From: CAZKUN01 sp964555935
GTDB taxonomy: Bacteria; Armatimonadota; Zipacnadia; Zipacnadales; VGFC01
Assembly: GCA_964555935.1 (NCBI GenBank)
Contig: CAZKUN010000071.1
Location: 1-37,143 of the forward strand
DNA length: 37,143 nucleotides
Direction of reading: 5' to 3'
In this document: positions 1 through 8,203 of the stretch, in pieces
Numbering within the stretch: position 1 is the first letter of the stretch
Layout of the letters: each line of letters begins with the position of its first letter
Position numbers and translations under genes: made by a program
Notes under the pieces: generated by a model
Database searches by the model: none
Seen by the model: only the letters and a program-made list of their open reading frames with translations
Told to the model about the DNA's origin: nothing

Positions 1-57
1 GGTGCCACTTTGATCGCGCCAGGGGGTGCATCTTTGGTGCCACTTTGATCGCGCCCA
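1..57. mobile_element. Probable terminus of an IS21-type insertion sequence (rest lies outside the window)
   Basis: The 20-mer GGTGCCACTTTGATCGCGCC occurs exactly at 1-20 and again at 36-55, a period of 35 bp. Multiple short direct repeats at an element end, each containing a CACTTTGATC-like core, resemble the repeated transposase-binding sites at IS21-family ends. The last plus-strand bases (CA at 56-57) suit an element ending in CA, so the element would lie to the left. No transposase is visible, so the family assignment rests on end structure only. It could instead be an unrelated tandem repeat or an assembly artefact at a contig edge. Confidence 0.45.
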
Positions 58-944
58 GCTTCAGCGCCCACATCAGCTGCGTCGCCATCAGTCTCGCCGC
101 TCAGCTTCAGCGCGGTCATCGCGGTGATCTCGCAGTAATCGCCGCTGCCGAGGTGGCGCGCGTGCTGAGCAATGACGATCTCGTTCTCGCCGTCGCCATC
201 GATGTCGCCGACGCGCAGATTGCGGTCCGTGCCGAAGCCGCGGGTGGAGATCCTCTTCCACAGCTTCGGCTGAGGGTACTCAGCGCGGAGGCTGGCGAGC
301 GACGGCACGGCTTTGGGAGCCTCAGTGGTCGTAACGCGCACGTCAGCGAAGCGCGTGGGCGCGTTGGCCAGAAGGCCGACGGGCCCGCCAGGGAAGTCGA
401 GCCCGGTGGCCTCAAACAGTGGCTGACCGTCGAGCGCGACTGAGATGGAATCGGCGCGGCACTCGATGGCGATCGCGCGCCAGCCCTCCGAGGGCGAGGG
501 ATCGGGCGCCGAGGCGAGTTCCGTGTCCGCCGCGTGACGCCGGTGCGAGAGGGTGATCTGCTCCCCGTCGAATAGCAGGACCATGAAATCGCGCGAGTGA
601 CGGTAGCCGACGACGATGCCGCACGGACCGTCCGTGGAGAGACGCTTGACGCGCGCTTCGACCGAGTAGGTCTGCCACGATCCGTCGCCGGTGACGAGCA
701 ATGGGTAGCTGCTCTCGGCGACCCAACTCGCCTCCACCACGTGGCGGTCACCGTCCTCGACGATGCCCCAGATGCCACCGGAATCGCGCCAGCTGTAGTG
801 CGTCGTCGCCTCGCGCCAGCACCCCAGTCGCCCCTCGTCCGGGTGGCAGTGGTACTCGCCCCATGGAGAGTAGCCATTCGGCACGGGGCCGATTGGCAGA
901 TCGGCGAAGGTCTCGTCGAGCAACACGATTGGGTCGTTGGGCAT
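1..944 (-). CDS. Secreted-type FG-GAP/VCBS repeat protein with N-terminal lectin-like domain (3' end truncated)
   Basis: An open frame runs from ATG at 944 to the window edge without a stop. AAGGGG lies about 9 bases upstream of the ATG. Residues about 5-205 form a beta-rich concanavalin-like region (it reads PLLVTGDGSWQTYSVEARV and later SISVALDGQPLFEATG). Next comes an FG-GAP calcium-binding loop (DIDGDGENEIVIAQH), as found in rhamnogalacturonan-lyase-like propellers. There is no obvious signal peptide at this start. Past about position 115 the frame looks unnatural: homologous-looking text (TQLMWALKLG) sits in a neighbouring frame, and from about 57 leftward the sequence appears to be insertion-sequence end. 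The gene is therefore probably disrupted. Substrate unknown. Confidence 0.6.
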   Translation of the reverse strand, partial: MPNDPIVLLDETFADLPIGPVPNGYSPWGEYHCHPDEGRLGCWREATTHYSWRDSGGIWGIVEDGDRHVVEASWVAESSYPLLVTGDGSWQTYSVEARVKRLSTDGPCGIVVGYRHSRDFMVLLFDGEQITLSHRRHAADTELASAPDPSPSEGWRAIAIECRADSISVALDGQPLFEATGLDFPGGPVGLLANAPTRFADVRVTTTEAPKAVPSLASLRAEYPQPKLWKRISTRGFGTDRNLRVGDIDGDGENEIVIAQHARHLGSGDYCEITAMTALKLSGETDGDAADVGAEAGRDQSGTKDAPPGAIKVA

Positions 945-969
945 GGGCGCACCCCTTGGGCTTGCCCGC

Positions 970-1046
970 CCGTGCCTGCGGGTCTCCCGACCCGCGATGC
1001 AGACTCCCGGGGACTGACGTGCGGGTCGGGAGACCCGCAGGCACGG
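970..1046. repeat. Perfect 26-bp inverted repeat, REP-like or stem-loop
   Basis: Arms at 970-995 and 1021-1046 are exact reverse complements over 26 bp, separated by 25 bp. Each arm contains a smaller palindrome (GCGGGT ... ACCCGC). It fills the spacer between two minus-strand genes (944 and 1079). No T-run follows on either strand, so a simple intrinsic terminator is unlikely. A dispersed intergenic palindrome (REP or MITE type) or an mRNA-processing hairpin fits better. Confidence 0.85.
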
Positions 1047-1078
1047 ACGGCACGGCCCGTCGGCGTTGGTACTTACTC

Positions 1079-3148
1079 TTACGGCTCAAATGTCAGCTCG
1101 ACCTCGGATTCCACGTGCCCGTCGACGCTGCCGGGCTGGAAGTAGGTGTCCTTGAGCTTGAGCTGGCTGAACAGTTTCTGGCCCTGGTCGAAGTAGTGGG
1201 GCGACTCGGGATGGTCGCTCTGGCCGTACGGGGTGGCCGAGAATGATCGCACGTTCCCTGGCTCAAGGACGACGACTTGGGTCCACGACTGCCCGCTATT
1301 GCCGTAGTAGATGCCCGTCTCCTCGTCGAGGGTGGTGCCGATGGCGCGCAATGTGCTGCCGCTGCCGGCGTCGCCGCCCGGGGCTGGGTATGACGCGTCA
1401 CCACGGCGGACGCGGTGGATGTCGCCCCAGGGGATGGCCGTCCTGCCATACGTATCGCGCAGCTCGCCGATGGCGTCGAGCACAGCCTGCCTGACGGCAT
1501 CGATCTGCACGCCGCTCAACTGCTCCTCGCGGTAGATGGGGCCGAAGTCGAGGCCTTGCTGACGAGCCATGGGCAGCAGCGCTTTGTAGAACGGCCCGCC
1601 GGTCGCGTCTGCTGTGAGGTACCCGTCCCACGCCATGAAAGCCTCCAGCGCCTCGGCGAGACCGGGCACGTTGGCGATCACGTCGTCAGGGACGCCCTCA
1701 CGGGCCTGGCGCAAGGCTTCTTGCCAGTGGTCGACGCCTTGGGCGTGGGTGTCGAGGGTGATATCGATGGCTTGCTCGAGGGTGAGCTTGTCGGCGGCGT
1801 GGAGAAGCTCGCGGCCGCGGATGCTGCGCGAGTGGTCGCTGCCCGAGCCCCAGACAAGGGGCGGATAGTCCTCCGGCTTCAGCGGCGAATCGACCATCAT
1901 GAACTCGGGCCCGCAATTGTTGTTCTGCATGTAGCCCTGGGGTGGGTTCTCAAGCTGGACGAGATCCTCAGGCCCGTACAGCCCGAGCCACTCGGTCTTG
2001 CTCGTGTTGCCGGGGACGGGCTTGGTGAAGTCGTAGCCCTCGGGCCGGATTGGCACGCGGCCGTTCCGGAAGTAGTAAATGTTGCCCTCAACGTCCGCCG
2101 CCATCGTGTTCTGCTCCATGAGTTGGAGCATGAAAACAGCGTCCTTGAACTCGCGCATGCTCTTCGCCTTTCCCATCCGGTAGAGCTGGGTGACGAGGCC
2201 GATCTGGTCGAAGTACGGGCATGCCACCGTGTAGGCGCGATTGCCCTCGCGGATGAAGACGGGGCCATGGTGGGTCGACTCGACCTCGCGCTCGACGCTC
2301 TCGCCATCCTTGACGGCAATCGTCACCTTGCGGATGGTCATCTCGCGCCACTCGTCGTCGTAACGGTAGCGGCGCGGGTTGTCGGGATCGCACTGCTCGA
2401 CATAGACGTCGGTCGTATCCGGACCGCCCGTCGTGCACGCCCACGCCACGTGGTCGTTATGCCCGAGCCCCAGCGTAGGCCCGCCCAGCGTCCCGAAGCC
2501 GGAGACGTTGAGATCGCCGGCGCGCATCCTGAACTCGTAGAACCGGAAGGCCTGGCCCCACGGGATGTGAGGGTCGATGCACATGATCGTGTGGCCGTCC
2601 GCGGTGCGATTTGGCCGCACGGCCCACTGGTTGCTGGAGAAGGGAAGGTCGACCTCATCGCGCCGTTCGAGCTTGGCTTGGGCGGCGCCGAGCGGCCAGC
2701 CGAAGATGATCGCCCGCCCGAGCGCCACGACCATCCACGGCTCGATATCGGGCGCCCAATCCGGCACTTCATCGGGATTCGCCGCCATGTAGTCCTTGAC
2801 GCCGCGCTGGAATGCCTCGATCGCGGCGCGGACATCGGCCGGCTCGTCGGCGTACTTCGCCTGCGAGACCTCCTGATGTCCTACGAGACGGGCTTGCCAA
2901 TCGTGCTCGACCCAGCCCTCGCCAAAGGCCTCGGCCATCGTGCCCGTGGCCCATCTATAGTTCCAGAGCAACTGCTCAAGGCGGTCCTCAGCCTGCGCCC
3001 AGCCCAACCCGTAGCACCCGGCCGCGGGCGTGTCGCCGAAGACGTGGGGCACGCCCCACTCATCCCGCGCGATTCTCACATTCTCGCCGCGGGCGGAGGA
3101 TACGAGCAGGATTAGCAGAAGTACTGAGGTGAGACCGTCAACGCGCAT
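1079..3148 (-). CDS. Penicillin acylase family (Ntn-hydrolase) secreted amidase
   Basis: This 689-residue protein is of usual size for the penicillin acylase family, whose members are exported, self-cleaved into two chains and hydrolyse amide bonds of beta-lactams, acyl-homoserine lactones or other N-acyl compounds. Residues 1-21 form a signal peptide. The SSNQW motif at 171-175 supplies the likely nucleophile Ser172 at the start of the beta chain, followed by the DPH motif near residue 190. Further family marks are ADVEGNIYYFRNG and GYMQNNN. GGAGG lies 6 bases before the second of two consecutive ATGs, which decides the start at 3148 (3151 is the alternative). The substrate cannot be read from sequence. 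Confidence 0.9.
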   Translation of the reverse strand: MRVDGLTSVLLLILLVSSARGENVRIARDEWGVPHVFGDTPAAGCYGLGWAQAEDRLEQLLWNYRWATGTMAEAFGEGWVEHDWQARLVGHQEVSQAKYADEPADVRAAIEAFQRGVKDYMAANPDEVPDWAPDIEPWMVVALGRAIIFGWPLGAAQAKLERRDEVDLPFSSNQWAVRPNRTADGHTIMCIDPHIPWGQAFRFYEFRMRAGDLNVSGFGTLGGPTLGLGHNDHVAWACTTGGPDTTDVYVEQCDPDNPRRYRYDDEWREMTIRKVTIAVKDGESVEREVESTHHGPVFIREGNRAYTVACPYFDQIGLVTQLYRMGKAKSMREFKDAVFMLQLMEQNTMAADVEGNIYYFRNGRVPIRPEGYDFTKPVPGNTSKTEWLGLYGPEDLVQLENPPQGYMQNNNCGPEFMMVDSPLKPEDYPPLVWGSGSDHSRSIRGRELLHAADKLTLEQAIDITLDTHAQGVDHWQEALRQAREGVPDDVIANVPGLAEALEAFMAWDGYLTADATGGPFYKALLPMARQQGLDFGPIYREEQLSGVQIDAVRQAVLDAIGELRDTYGRTAIPWGDIHRVRRGDASYPAPGGDAGSGSTLRAIGTTLDEETGIYYGNSGQSWTQVVVLEPGNVRSFSATPYGQSDHPESPHYFDQGQKLFSQLKLKDTYFQPGSVDGHVESEVELTFEP

Positions 3149-3293
3149 CATGTTCCTCCATGGCCTATCATCAGGCTGTGATGGTTCGCCGCGCGGCGCC
3201 ATGTGTCCTTATCTGCGATGCGGTGAGGGATCGCGTGGCAGTTGGGTGTTTGAGTATTACAGGCAGATACAGAATTCTGGGAGGGTGATCGCG

Positions 3294-4076
3294 ATGCGCA
3301 ATTTGGGAGTCGTGTTCGTAGTCATAGTGGCGTTCGCATTCGGCGTATTGACGTGCGTTGGATGCGCGCCGAAGCCGGTGTCAGATCCGGAGACGCCGGT
3401 AACGATCGATGAGGAGCCGGCCGCGCCGTCAGCGGACGCAACCGCTGACGACGATCCGGCGGACGATGGCGAAGAGACGGAGGAAGAGGAGTTGGCGCGT
3501 GGCCGCGAGGTCCTGGCGCTGCTTGCGGACGCGTCGGAGCTGTCGGTCGAATGGTCCTGGGACGCGGAGACCCCCATCGACGGGGCAGCGATCCCGGACG
3601 CCCCGGCAGAGGCCAACGTTGAAGGCAAGGCGTTCATCGTTGAGAACGCCATCATCGGGAAGGACGTCGACGACGAGACCGACAAGACGACGTGGGAAAT
3701 CCGCTTCCTGGATACGGCGCCGGAGCCAGGTGATGAAACCGACAAGTACGTTGGCGATCGGTTCATCGAGCTCACGGTGCCGGACGCCGGCGAGGGCGTG
3801 GTCGTCGAGATCCCCGTTGGATCCGATGAATGGGATATCAACAACGCGTGGTTCTGGTATCAGACGCCGCGCGAGGACTCGCCAGACGGCATCAGCGTGA
3901 ATCCGGGCGACATAAGCGTCTACCTGGAATTCACCGAGTGGGACGAGACGCCGTCCGCGGATAACGCAGACATCGCGGGCACGGCCAAGGGCAAGATCGG
4001 TATCGGCTCGTCGACCTATAGTGGCTCGACTTGCTGGCTCGCAGGTACCTTTGAGGCGTACATCTCGGCGGACTGA
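3294..4076 (+). CDS. Acidic lipoprotein of unknown function
   Basis: A 260-residue protein not recognised as a known family. An N-terminal hydrophobic segment (about residues 5-24) is followed by cysteines in LTCVGC, an imperfect lipobox since Cys or Val rather than Leu occupies the -3 position. A strongly acidic, Pro/Ala/Asp/Glu-rich linker (residues about 30-70) precedes a beta-rich domain of about 180 residues with several Trp and a final STCWLAGTFEAYI segment. GGAGG at 3280-3284 fixes the ATG at 3294. It diverges from the penicillin acylase and converges on the HPS/RraA gene. A cell-surface location is inferred. Confidence 0.75.
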   Translation: MRNLGVVFVVIVAFAFGVLTCVGCAPKPVSDPETPVTIDEEPAAPSADATADDDPADDGEETEEEELARGREVLALLADASELSVEWSWDAETPIDGAAIPDAPAEANVEGKAFIVENAIIGKDVDDETDKTTWEIRFLDTAPEPGDETDKYVGDRFIELTVPDAGEGVVVEIPVGSDEWDINNAWFWYQTPREDSPDGISVNPGDISVYLEFTEWDETPSADNADIAGTAKGKIGIGSSTYSGSTCWLAGTFEAYISAD

Positions 4077-4099
4077 CCGCCCCGACCACCAGCAACGAA

Positions 4100-4134
4100 A
4101 ACGGCCCGCGTCTCTTCAGGAGGCGCGGGCCGTT
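4100..4134. terminator. Hairpin terminator between convergent genes
   Basis: An 11-bp perfect stem (AACGGCCCGCG at 4100-4110, CGCGGGCCGTT at 4124-4134) with a 13-base loop lies between the stop codons at 4076 (plus) and 4153 (minus). Read on the minus strand the stem is followed by GTTTTCGTT, a modest U-rich tail; the plus-strand tail is weaker. It probably ends the minus-strand rmuC/HPS transcript and perhaps also the lipoprotein transcript. Confidence 0.7.
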
Positions 4135-4152
4135 CTGCGTGTCGTGAGCTGT

Positions 4153-5463
4153 CTATTCGCTGTCGTCTGCAGGCTTGCCGAACTTCTGCTGCCACTTGGC
4201 AAGCTCGCCAACTTCACCGAGCGTGCTGCCCTTCTCAATCTCGGCGATCTCGCGCTCCTCACGCTCGACGGTTGCCATCGCGCGGTTGGCGATCTCGACC
4301 GCTCGCGCCTGAGGCACGACGACGAGTCCATCGTCGTCGCCGATGATCCAATCCCCCGGCTCGATGCGCGTGTCGCCGATCTTGAGCGGCACGCCGGTCA
4401 TGCCGACGCCCTTGGGCTGGCCCGCCGAGGGGCACGTGCAGGTGCAGAACGCCGGGAACCCCATCGAGCGGATCTCGCCGACATCGCGCAGCGCGCCGTG
4501 AATCACGACTCCGGCAATCCCGCGCTGGACGCAGCTCTTCGTGGCCTGCTCGCCCCACACCGCCGGCGGCTCGCCGCGGACGTCAATCACGAGCACGTCG
4601 CCCGGATTGGCCATGTCGATGGCGCGCACGGGCCAGTGCCAATCACCCGGGTAGGCCCAGACTGTGAAAGCCGGCCCGATGCACTTCAGCCCCGGCTGCA
4701 CGGCGGTGATGTTGACCAGGTGCCCCTCGTGGTGCATGGCGGTCGCGATGTCGGCTGACGCCGCGCCTTCGAGCGCCTCGCGGATGCCCTCCGCGCCGAC
4801 GCGCTTGTAGAGAGCGGTCTCCGCGGCCTCGCCGGATTCCATCGCGCCGAGGATCGTGGCGGTGGCCTCGGTTGCGTTCGGCGCTTTGTTGATGGCGCCA
4901 CCGACGATGACGATTGAGGCGCCGCTGGCGATGGCCTCGGGCGCGGTTTCGGAGTTGATGCCGCCCGCGACCGCGATGGGTATGTCGACCGCCGCCGCGA
5001 CCTCGCGCAGCGTCTCCATGGGCGATCCGCCCTGCATCTGAACGTCGATCGGGCAGTGGACGCCGACGATTGCTGCGCCGAGTTCCTGCGCGCGGACGGC
5101 CCGAGCGGCCGGGTCGGCGACCTCCGCGAGATCGACCATGATCCTGGCGTTGTAGTGCCCCGCAGCCTCGACGCAGTCGGCGATGGTGGAGTCGGCGGAC
5201 GCGCCAAGCACGGCCACGATATCCGCGCCCGCCTTGGTGGCGATTTCCGTCTCGGTGCGGCCCGCGTCCATGACTTTCATGTCCGCGATGATGGTGTGGT
5301 TTGGGAATTCCGCGCGAAGCGCGCGTACGGCCTCGACGCCTTCGCTCTTGATGAGCGGAGTGCCGGCTTCCAGCCAGATCTCGCCGGCCTGGACGGCCTC
5401 TTTCGCCGCGCGGATGGCCTGGCTCAGGTTGACGAAATCGAGCGCTAACTGCAGTGTTGCCAT
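4153..5463 (-). CDS. Fused 3-hexulose-6-phosphate synthase-type aldolase and RraA-like domain
   Basis: The 436-residue protein joins two enzymes. Residues 1-210 are an OMP-decarboxylase-type TIM barrel of the HPS/KGPDC group: Asp9, Glu32 in EAGTPLI, and the D61-x-K63-x-x-D66-x-G motif. HPS condenses formaldehyde with ribulose 5-phosphate. Residues about 215-436 are RraA-like (IHGALRDVGEI with Arg326-Asp327, then GDDDGLVVVP), a fold used by HMG/oxaloacetate aldolases and the RNase E regulator RraA. No hexulose phosphate isomerase is visible here. GGAGGA lies 7 bases before the ATG. It sits 41 bases after rmuC, so co-transcription is likely. The N-terminal activity could be 3-keto-gulonate-phosphate decarboxylation instead. 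Confidence 0.85.
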   Translation of the reverse strand: MATLQLALDFVNLSQAIRAAKEAVQAGEIWLEAGTPLIKSEGVEAVRALRAEFPNHTIIADMKVMDAGRTETEIATKAGADIVAVLGASADSTIADCVEAAGHYNARIMVDLAEVADPAARAVRAQELGAAIVGVHCPIDVQMQGGSPMETLREVAAAVDIPIAVAGGINSETAPEAIASGASIVIVGGAINKAPNATEATATILGAMESGEAAETALYKRVGAEGIREALEGAASADIATAMHHEGHLVNITAVQPGLKCIGPAFTVWAYPGDWHWPVRAIDMANPGDVLVIDVRGEPPAVWGEQATKSCVQRGIAGVVIHGALRDVGEIRSMGFPAFCTCTCPSAGQPKGVGMTGVPLKIGDTRIEPGDWIIGDDDGLVVVPQARAVEIANRAMATVEREEREIAEIEKGSTLGEVGELAKWQQKFGKPADDSE

Positions 5464-5504
5464 CGTTCGTCTCCTCCGGGCAAAGGTCAGCGGCCCGGTC
5501 TGAT

Positions 5505-6974
5505 TTAGGCTTGGGTGTCCGGGACCTCGGCCTCCGGCTCAGGGCCGTCCGCATCGCCCGAGGGCAGTTCGCGAAGCGTCGTCTCCACCGGCCCGAGGTC
5601 CGGCACTTCCTTACCGGGTGTGGTCCCGCCGAGTTCTTCCACCCTCCGGCCGGAGGGCAGCACGCGGCTCTCCCAGGAACTCACGGCTGCATTGAACGCC
5701 TTGGTTGTGCTGTTAAGCCCCTGGCGGACCTTGCCCAGGTGTTCAGCGAAGGTGGTCACCCGGTCGCAGAATTCGCGACTCACCCTTGCGATCTCCTCGG
5801 CGTTTTCGATTATTTGTTCTTCCCGCCAGCTCAGGGCGACTGTCTTGAGCAGGGCGATCAGCGTGGTAGGAGTCGCCAGCAGGACCTTGCTTTGGATGGC
5901 CCTCTCCGTCAGATCGCGGTCCTGCTCGACCGCGGCGCTGAAGAGTGACTCCCCGGGCAGAAACAGAACGACGAAGTCCGGGGTCCGCTCAAACTGGTCC
6001 CAATAGGCCTTTACGCTCAACTCCCGAATCTGGGATCGCACGTGCTGTGCGTGGCGGAGGAGGGCCTGCTTGCGCGACTCCTCGTCCGGCGCCTCGATTG
6101 CGTCCATATAGGCGTCAAACGTGGCCTTGGCATCCACGACAATGGTCCGGTTGTTTGGCAGGTTCACTGTGAGGTCGGGTCGCAGCCGACCCTCCTCGGT
6201 GTCCACCGATACCTGCAGGTCGAAGTCGCAGTGCTCCGCCATGCCCGAGATCTCAACGACGCGCTTCAGCGTGATCTCACCCCATCGTCCGCGGACCTCG
6301 GGGCGACGCAGCGCGGTGACGAGGTTCCTCGTCTCGCTCTGAAGCTGTTGCTGGGTCGTTGCGACCGTGCTTAGTTGCTGCTCGAGACTTCCGTACGCTT
6401 TCTCTCGCTTCTGCTCCAGGCCCGTCACCTGCTCCTGGTAGCGCTTGAGGGACTCCTGCAGCGGTTTGATCAGACCGTCGATGGCCTCTTGGCGTTTGCC
6501 GATATCGCCCTTCGTCTCCGAGACGACAGCCCCGAGCGTCTGCTTGGCGAGAACCAGGAATTCCTTGTTGCTCGCGGTCAGTGCCTCCGATGAGAGCGCT
6601 CGGAAGGCATCCCCGAGTTGTGTCTTGGCATCGTCCAATAGCTTGCGCTGCTCTTCGAGTTGCCGGTTCGCCTCTTCCAGGCGAGCGACGTCCGCATGGG
6701 CTTTGGTCAGTTGGTCTCTGAGTTCATCGAGCCGCACCTTCTGCTCCTCGGACTGTCGGTTCGCCTCTTCCAGGCGAGCGACGTCCGCATGGGCTTCGGT
6801 CAGTTGGCCTCCGAGTTCATCGAGCCGCGCCTTTTGCTCGTCGGACTGTTGGTTCGCTTCCTGCAGGCGCGCCTCAGCAGCAATCCGCGGAGCGTTCGCC
6901 ATCAGGCGCCCGATGACAATGCCGACCACGATCCCAACGGCGCCTCCCACGGCGAGGTATATCGCCTCGATCAT
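5505..6974 (-). CDS. rmuC: DNA recombination protein RmuC
   Basis: The 489-residue protein has the RmuC layout: an N-terminal membrane anchor (residues about 4-24), a long coiled coil (about 30-190) and the nuclease-like RmuC core (about 215-420). Recognisable core segments are RGRWGEITLKRVVE, RPDLTVNLPNNRTIVVDAK and LLATPTTLIALLKTVA. RmuC limits sequence inversions at short inverted repeats and belongs to the PD-(D/E)XK-like fold. The coiled coil contains about three tandem 31-residue units. The C-terminal 70 residues are acidic and probably disordered. AGGAGG precedes the ATG by about 10 bases. It leads into the HPS/RraA gene. Confidence 0.93.
   Translation of the reverse strand: MIEAIYLAVGGAVGIVVGIVIGRLMANAPRIAAEARLQEANQQSDEQKARLDELGGQLTEAHADVARLEEANRQSEEQKVRLDELRDQLTKAHADVARLEEANRQLEEQRKLLDDAKTQLGDAFRALSSEALTASNKEFLVLAKQTLGAVVSETKGDIGKRQEAIDGLIKPLQESLKRYQEQVTGLEQKREKAYGSLEQQLSTVATTQQQLQSETRNLVTALRRPEVRGRWGEITLKRVVEISGMAEHCDFDLQVSVDTEEGRLRPDLTVNLPNNRTIVVDAKATFDAYMDAIEAPDEESRKQALLRHAQHVRSQIRELSVKAYWDQFERTPDFVVLFLPGESLFSAAVEQDRDLTERAIQSKVLLATPTTLIALLKTVALSWREEQIIENAEEIARVSREFCDRVTTFAEHLGKVRQGLNSTTKAFNAAVSSWESRVLPSGRRVEELGGTTPGKEVPDLGPVETTLRELPSGDADGPEPEAEVPDTQA
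6658..6936. repeat. Tandem 93-bp repeat inside rmuC
   Basis: About three units with a 93-bp period (31 codons); the GGTTCGC marker recurs at 6665, 6758 and 6851. The first two units are nearly identical over about 90 bp; the third (from 6844) has diverged. Each unit encodes RLEEANRQ followed by EEQK and LDEL, so the repeat lengthens the coiled coil in multiples of 31 residues without breaking the frame. Confidence 0.85.
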
Positions 6975-7107
6975 TTGCCTGCCCCTCCTGCGGGTGGACT
7001 TGCGTCAATCAATGACTTCACGTACGCCCGGCCATGGACGCGGGTCGCTCGCCAACTGGTGGTTGGTGCGCCTGCAATACCTCGTTCGCCGTCGCGAGGC
7101 GAGGACC

Positions 7108-8061
7108 CTACAGCTGCTTCACGTAGAAGGCCATCTCGCGGACGGTTTGGTACCCGAGCTTCTCGTACAGCCCGATCGCTGCCTTGCGGAAGGGCTGAGT
7201 CACGAGGCAGTTTGGGTAGACGTTGCGGCCCTTGAGGTAGTTGAGCGCCGCGACGACCAGCGCCTCGCCGAGGTTCCTGCCGCGCTCATCGGGGAGCACG
7301 CCGACCCACTCAATCAGCGCGCCGCTCGGCCTCGTCATGGCCTCGTCCCAGAACCAGATGATCGCGCCGGTGATGCCCACCTTGCGCCCGGCTCTCTCGA
7401 TGAAGAACCAGCCGTTCGGATCGAAGTTGGGCTGGCCGGCGAAGCGCTTTGTGAACCAGCCGGGCGGAAGCTCGTTGCCGAAGACGGCGCCTTGCAGGTC
7501 CATCCAATCCTGCTCATCACTCGCATCGTAGCGCACGAGCCGGTAGCCGTCGGGCAGCTCGGGCTCGCGCGGGTGCCACGAGTTGATGTCGACCTCCATG
7601 GTGATGCTGTGTTGGTCGGGGTCGGCAACCTCGTAGCCGCAGCCTTCGAGCAACGTGCGCGCCGGCGCGTAGCGGCTGTCGACGAACCGCCATGTCCGCA
7701 CGTGGCTCAGGCCCTCCCCGCGCGCCCACTCAGCGCATCGTGCCAGTAGCATCGCTGCGTGTCCCTGGCGGCGGCGCTCGGGGCTGGTCGCGATGAACGC
7801 CAACTCGCAACGGCCCTCGTGGTCAGCCCGGTGCCACGAGGCGGCTGCCGCGATCTCGTCGCCCTCGCAGATGAGGGCAATGGGTGCGCCTTGCTCCTCG
7901 CGCGCGCGGACCCAGTCGTCGGTGAAGTCCGGGTAATCCTGGGCCGGCGGCTCGATGCCGACCGGCCTGAGCGCCCTGAGATCGGCGTAGGCGCGGTTCA
8001 GGTGGACCACCAGCTCCGCCCGCATATTGGGGTGGTAGGCGATGATTCTCGCATCACTCAT
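7108..8061 (-). CDS. Tandem GNAT-domain N-acetyltransferase
   Basis: A 317-residue protein with two GNAT folds. The first (about residues 1-155) carries motif A in FIATSPERRRQGHAAMLLA; the second (about 165-317) carries WVGVLPDERGRNLGEALV and ends with GLYEKLGYQTVREMAFYVK. Double-GNAT proteins include mycothiol synthase MshD, though one half is often inactive. GNAT enzymes move an acetyl group from acetyl-CoA to an amine; the acceptor is unknown. The start at 8061 is preferred because GAGAGGG lies about 8 bases upstream and homology-like text begins there. It diverges from the GH84 gene. Confidence 0.85.
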   Translation of the reverse strand: MSDARIIAYHPNMRAELVVHLNRAYADLRALRPVGIEPPAQDYPDFTDDWVRAREEQGAPIALICEGDEIAAAASWHRADHEGRCELAFIATSPERRRQGHAAMLLARCAEWARGEGLSHVRTWRFVDSRYAPARTLLEGCGYEVADPDQHSITMEVDINSWHPREPELPDGYRLVRYDASDEQDWMDLQGAVFGNELPPGWFTKRFAGQPNFDPNGWFFIERAGRKVGITGAIIWFWDEAMTRPSGALIEWVGVLPDERGRNLGEALVVAALNYLKGRNVYPNCLVTQPFRKAAIGLYEKLGYQTVREMAFYVKQL

Positions 8062-8203
8062 GCTGGGTCCCTCTCGCGGCTTCAGTGGCCATGGAGTCTG
8101 TGCCATTCGTCGCGGTTCGTCAACCCGCCTTTTGGGGGGAGGTTCGGGCAAACTCGCGGCGGAAGGGCTGGCATGGAATCAGCCGCCGTCCGGAGGCACC
8201 CCA

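Noticed and set aside
1..57. CRISPR-like repeat with period 35
   Set aside because: Only two copies with a 15-bp spacer, and no further unit follows; CRISPR spacers are longer.
1415..3115. Long open frame on the plus strand opposite the penicillin acylase gene
   Set aside because: It is the antisense of a clear, motif-bearing gene; composition is typical of GC-rich shadow frames, and it has no domain or ribosome binding site.
7085..7107. Hairpin after the GNAT gene (CGCC/GGCG with CCTCG flanks)
   Set aside because: Short, imperfect stem without a U-rich tail; not enough for a terminator call.
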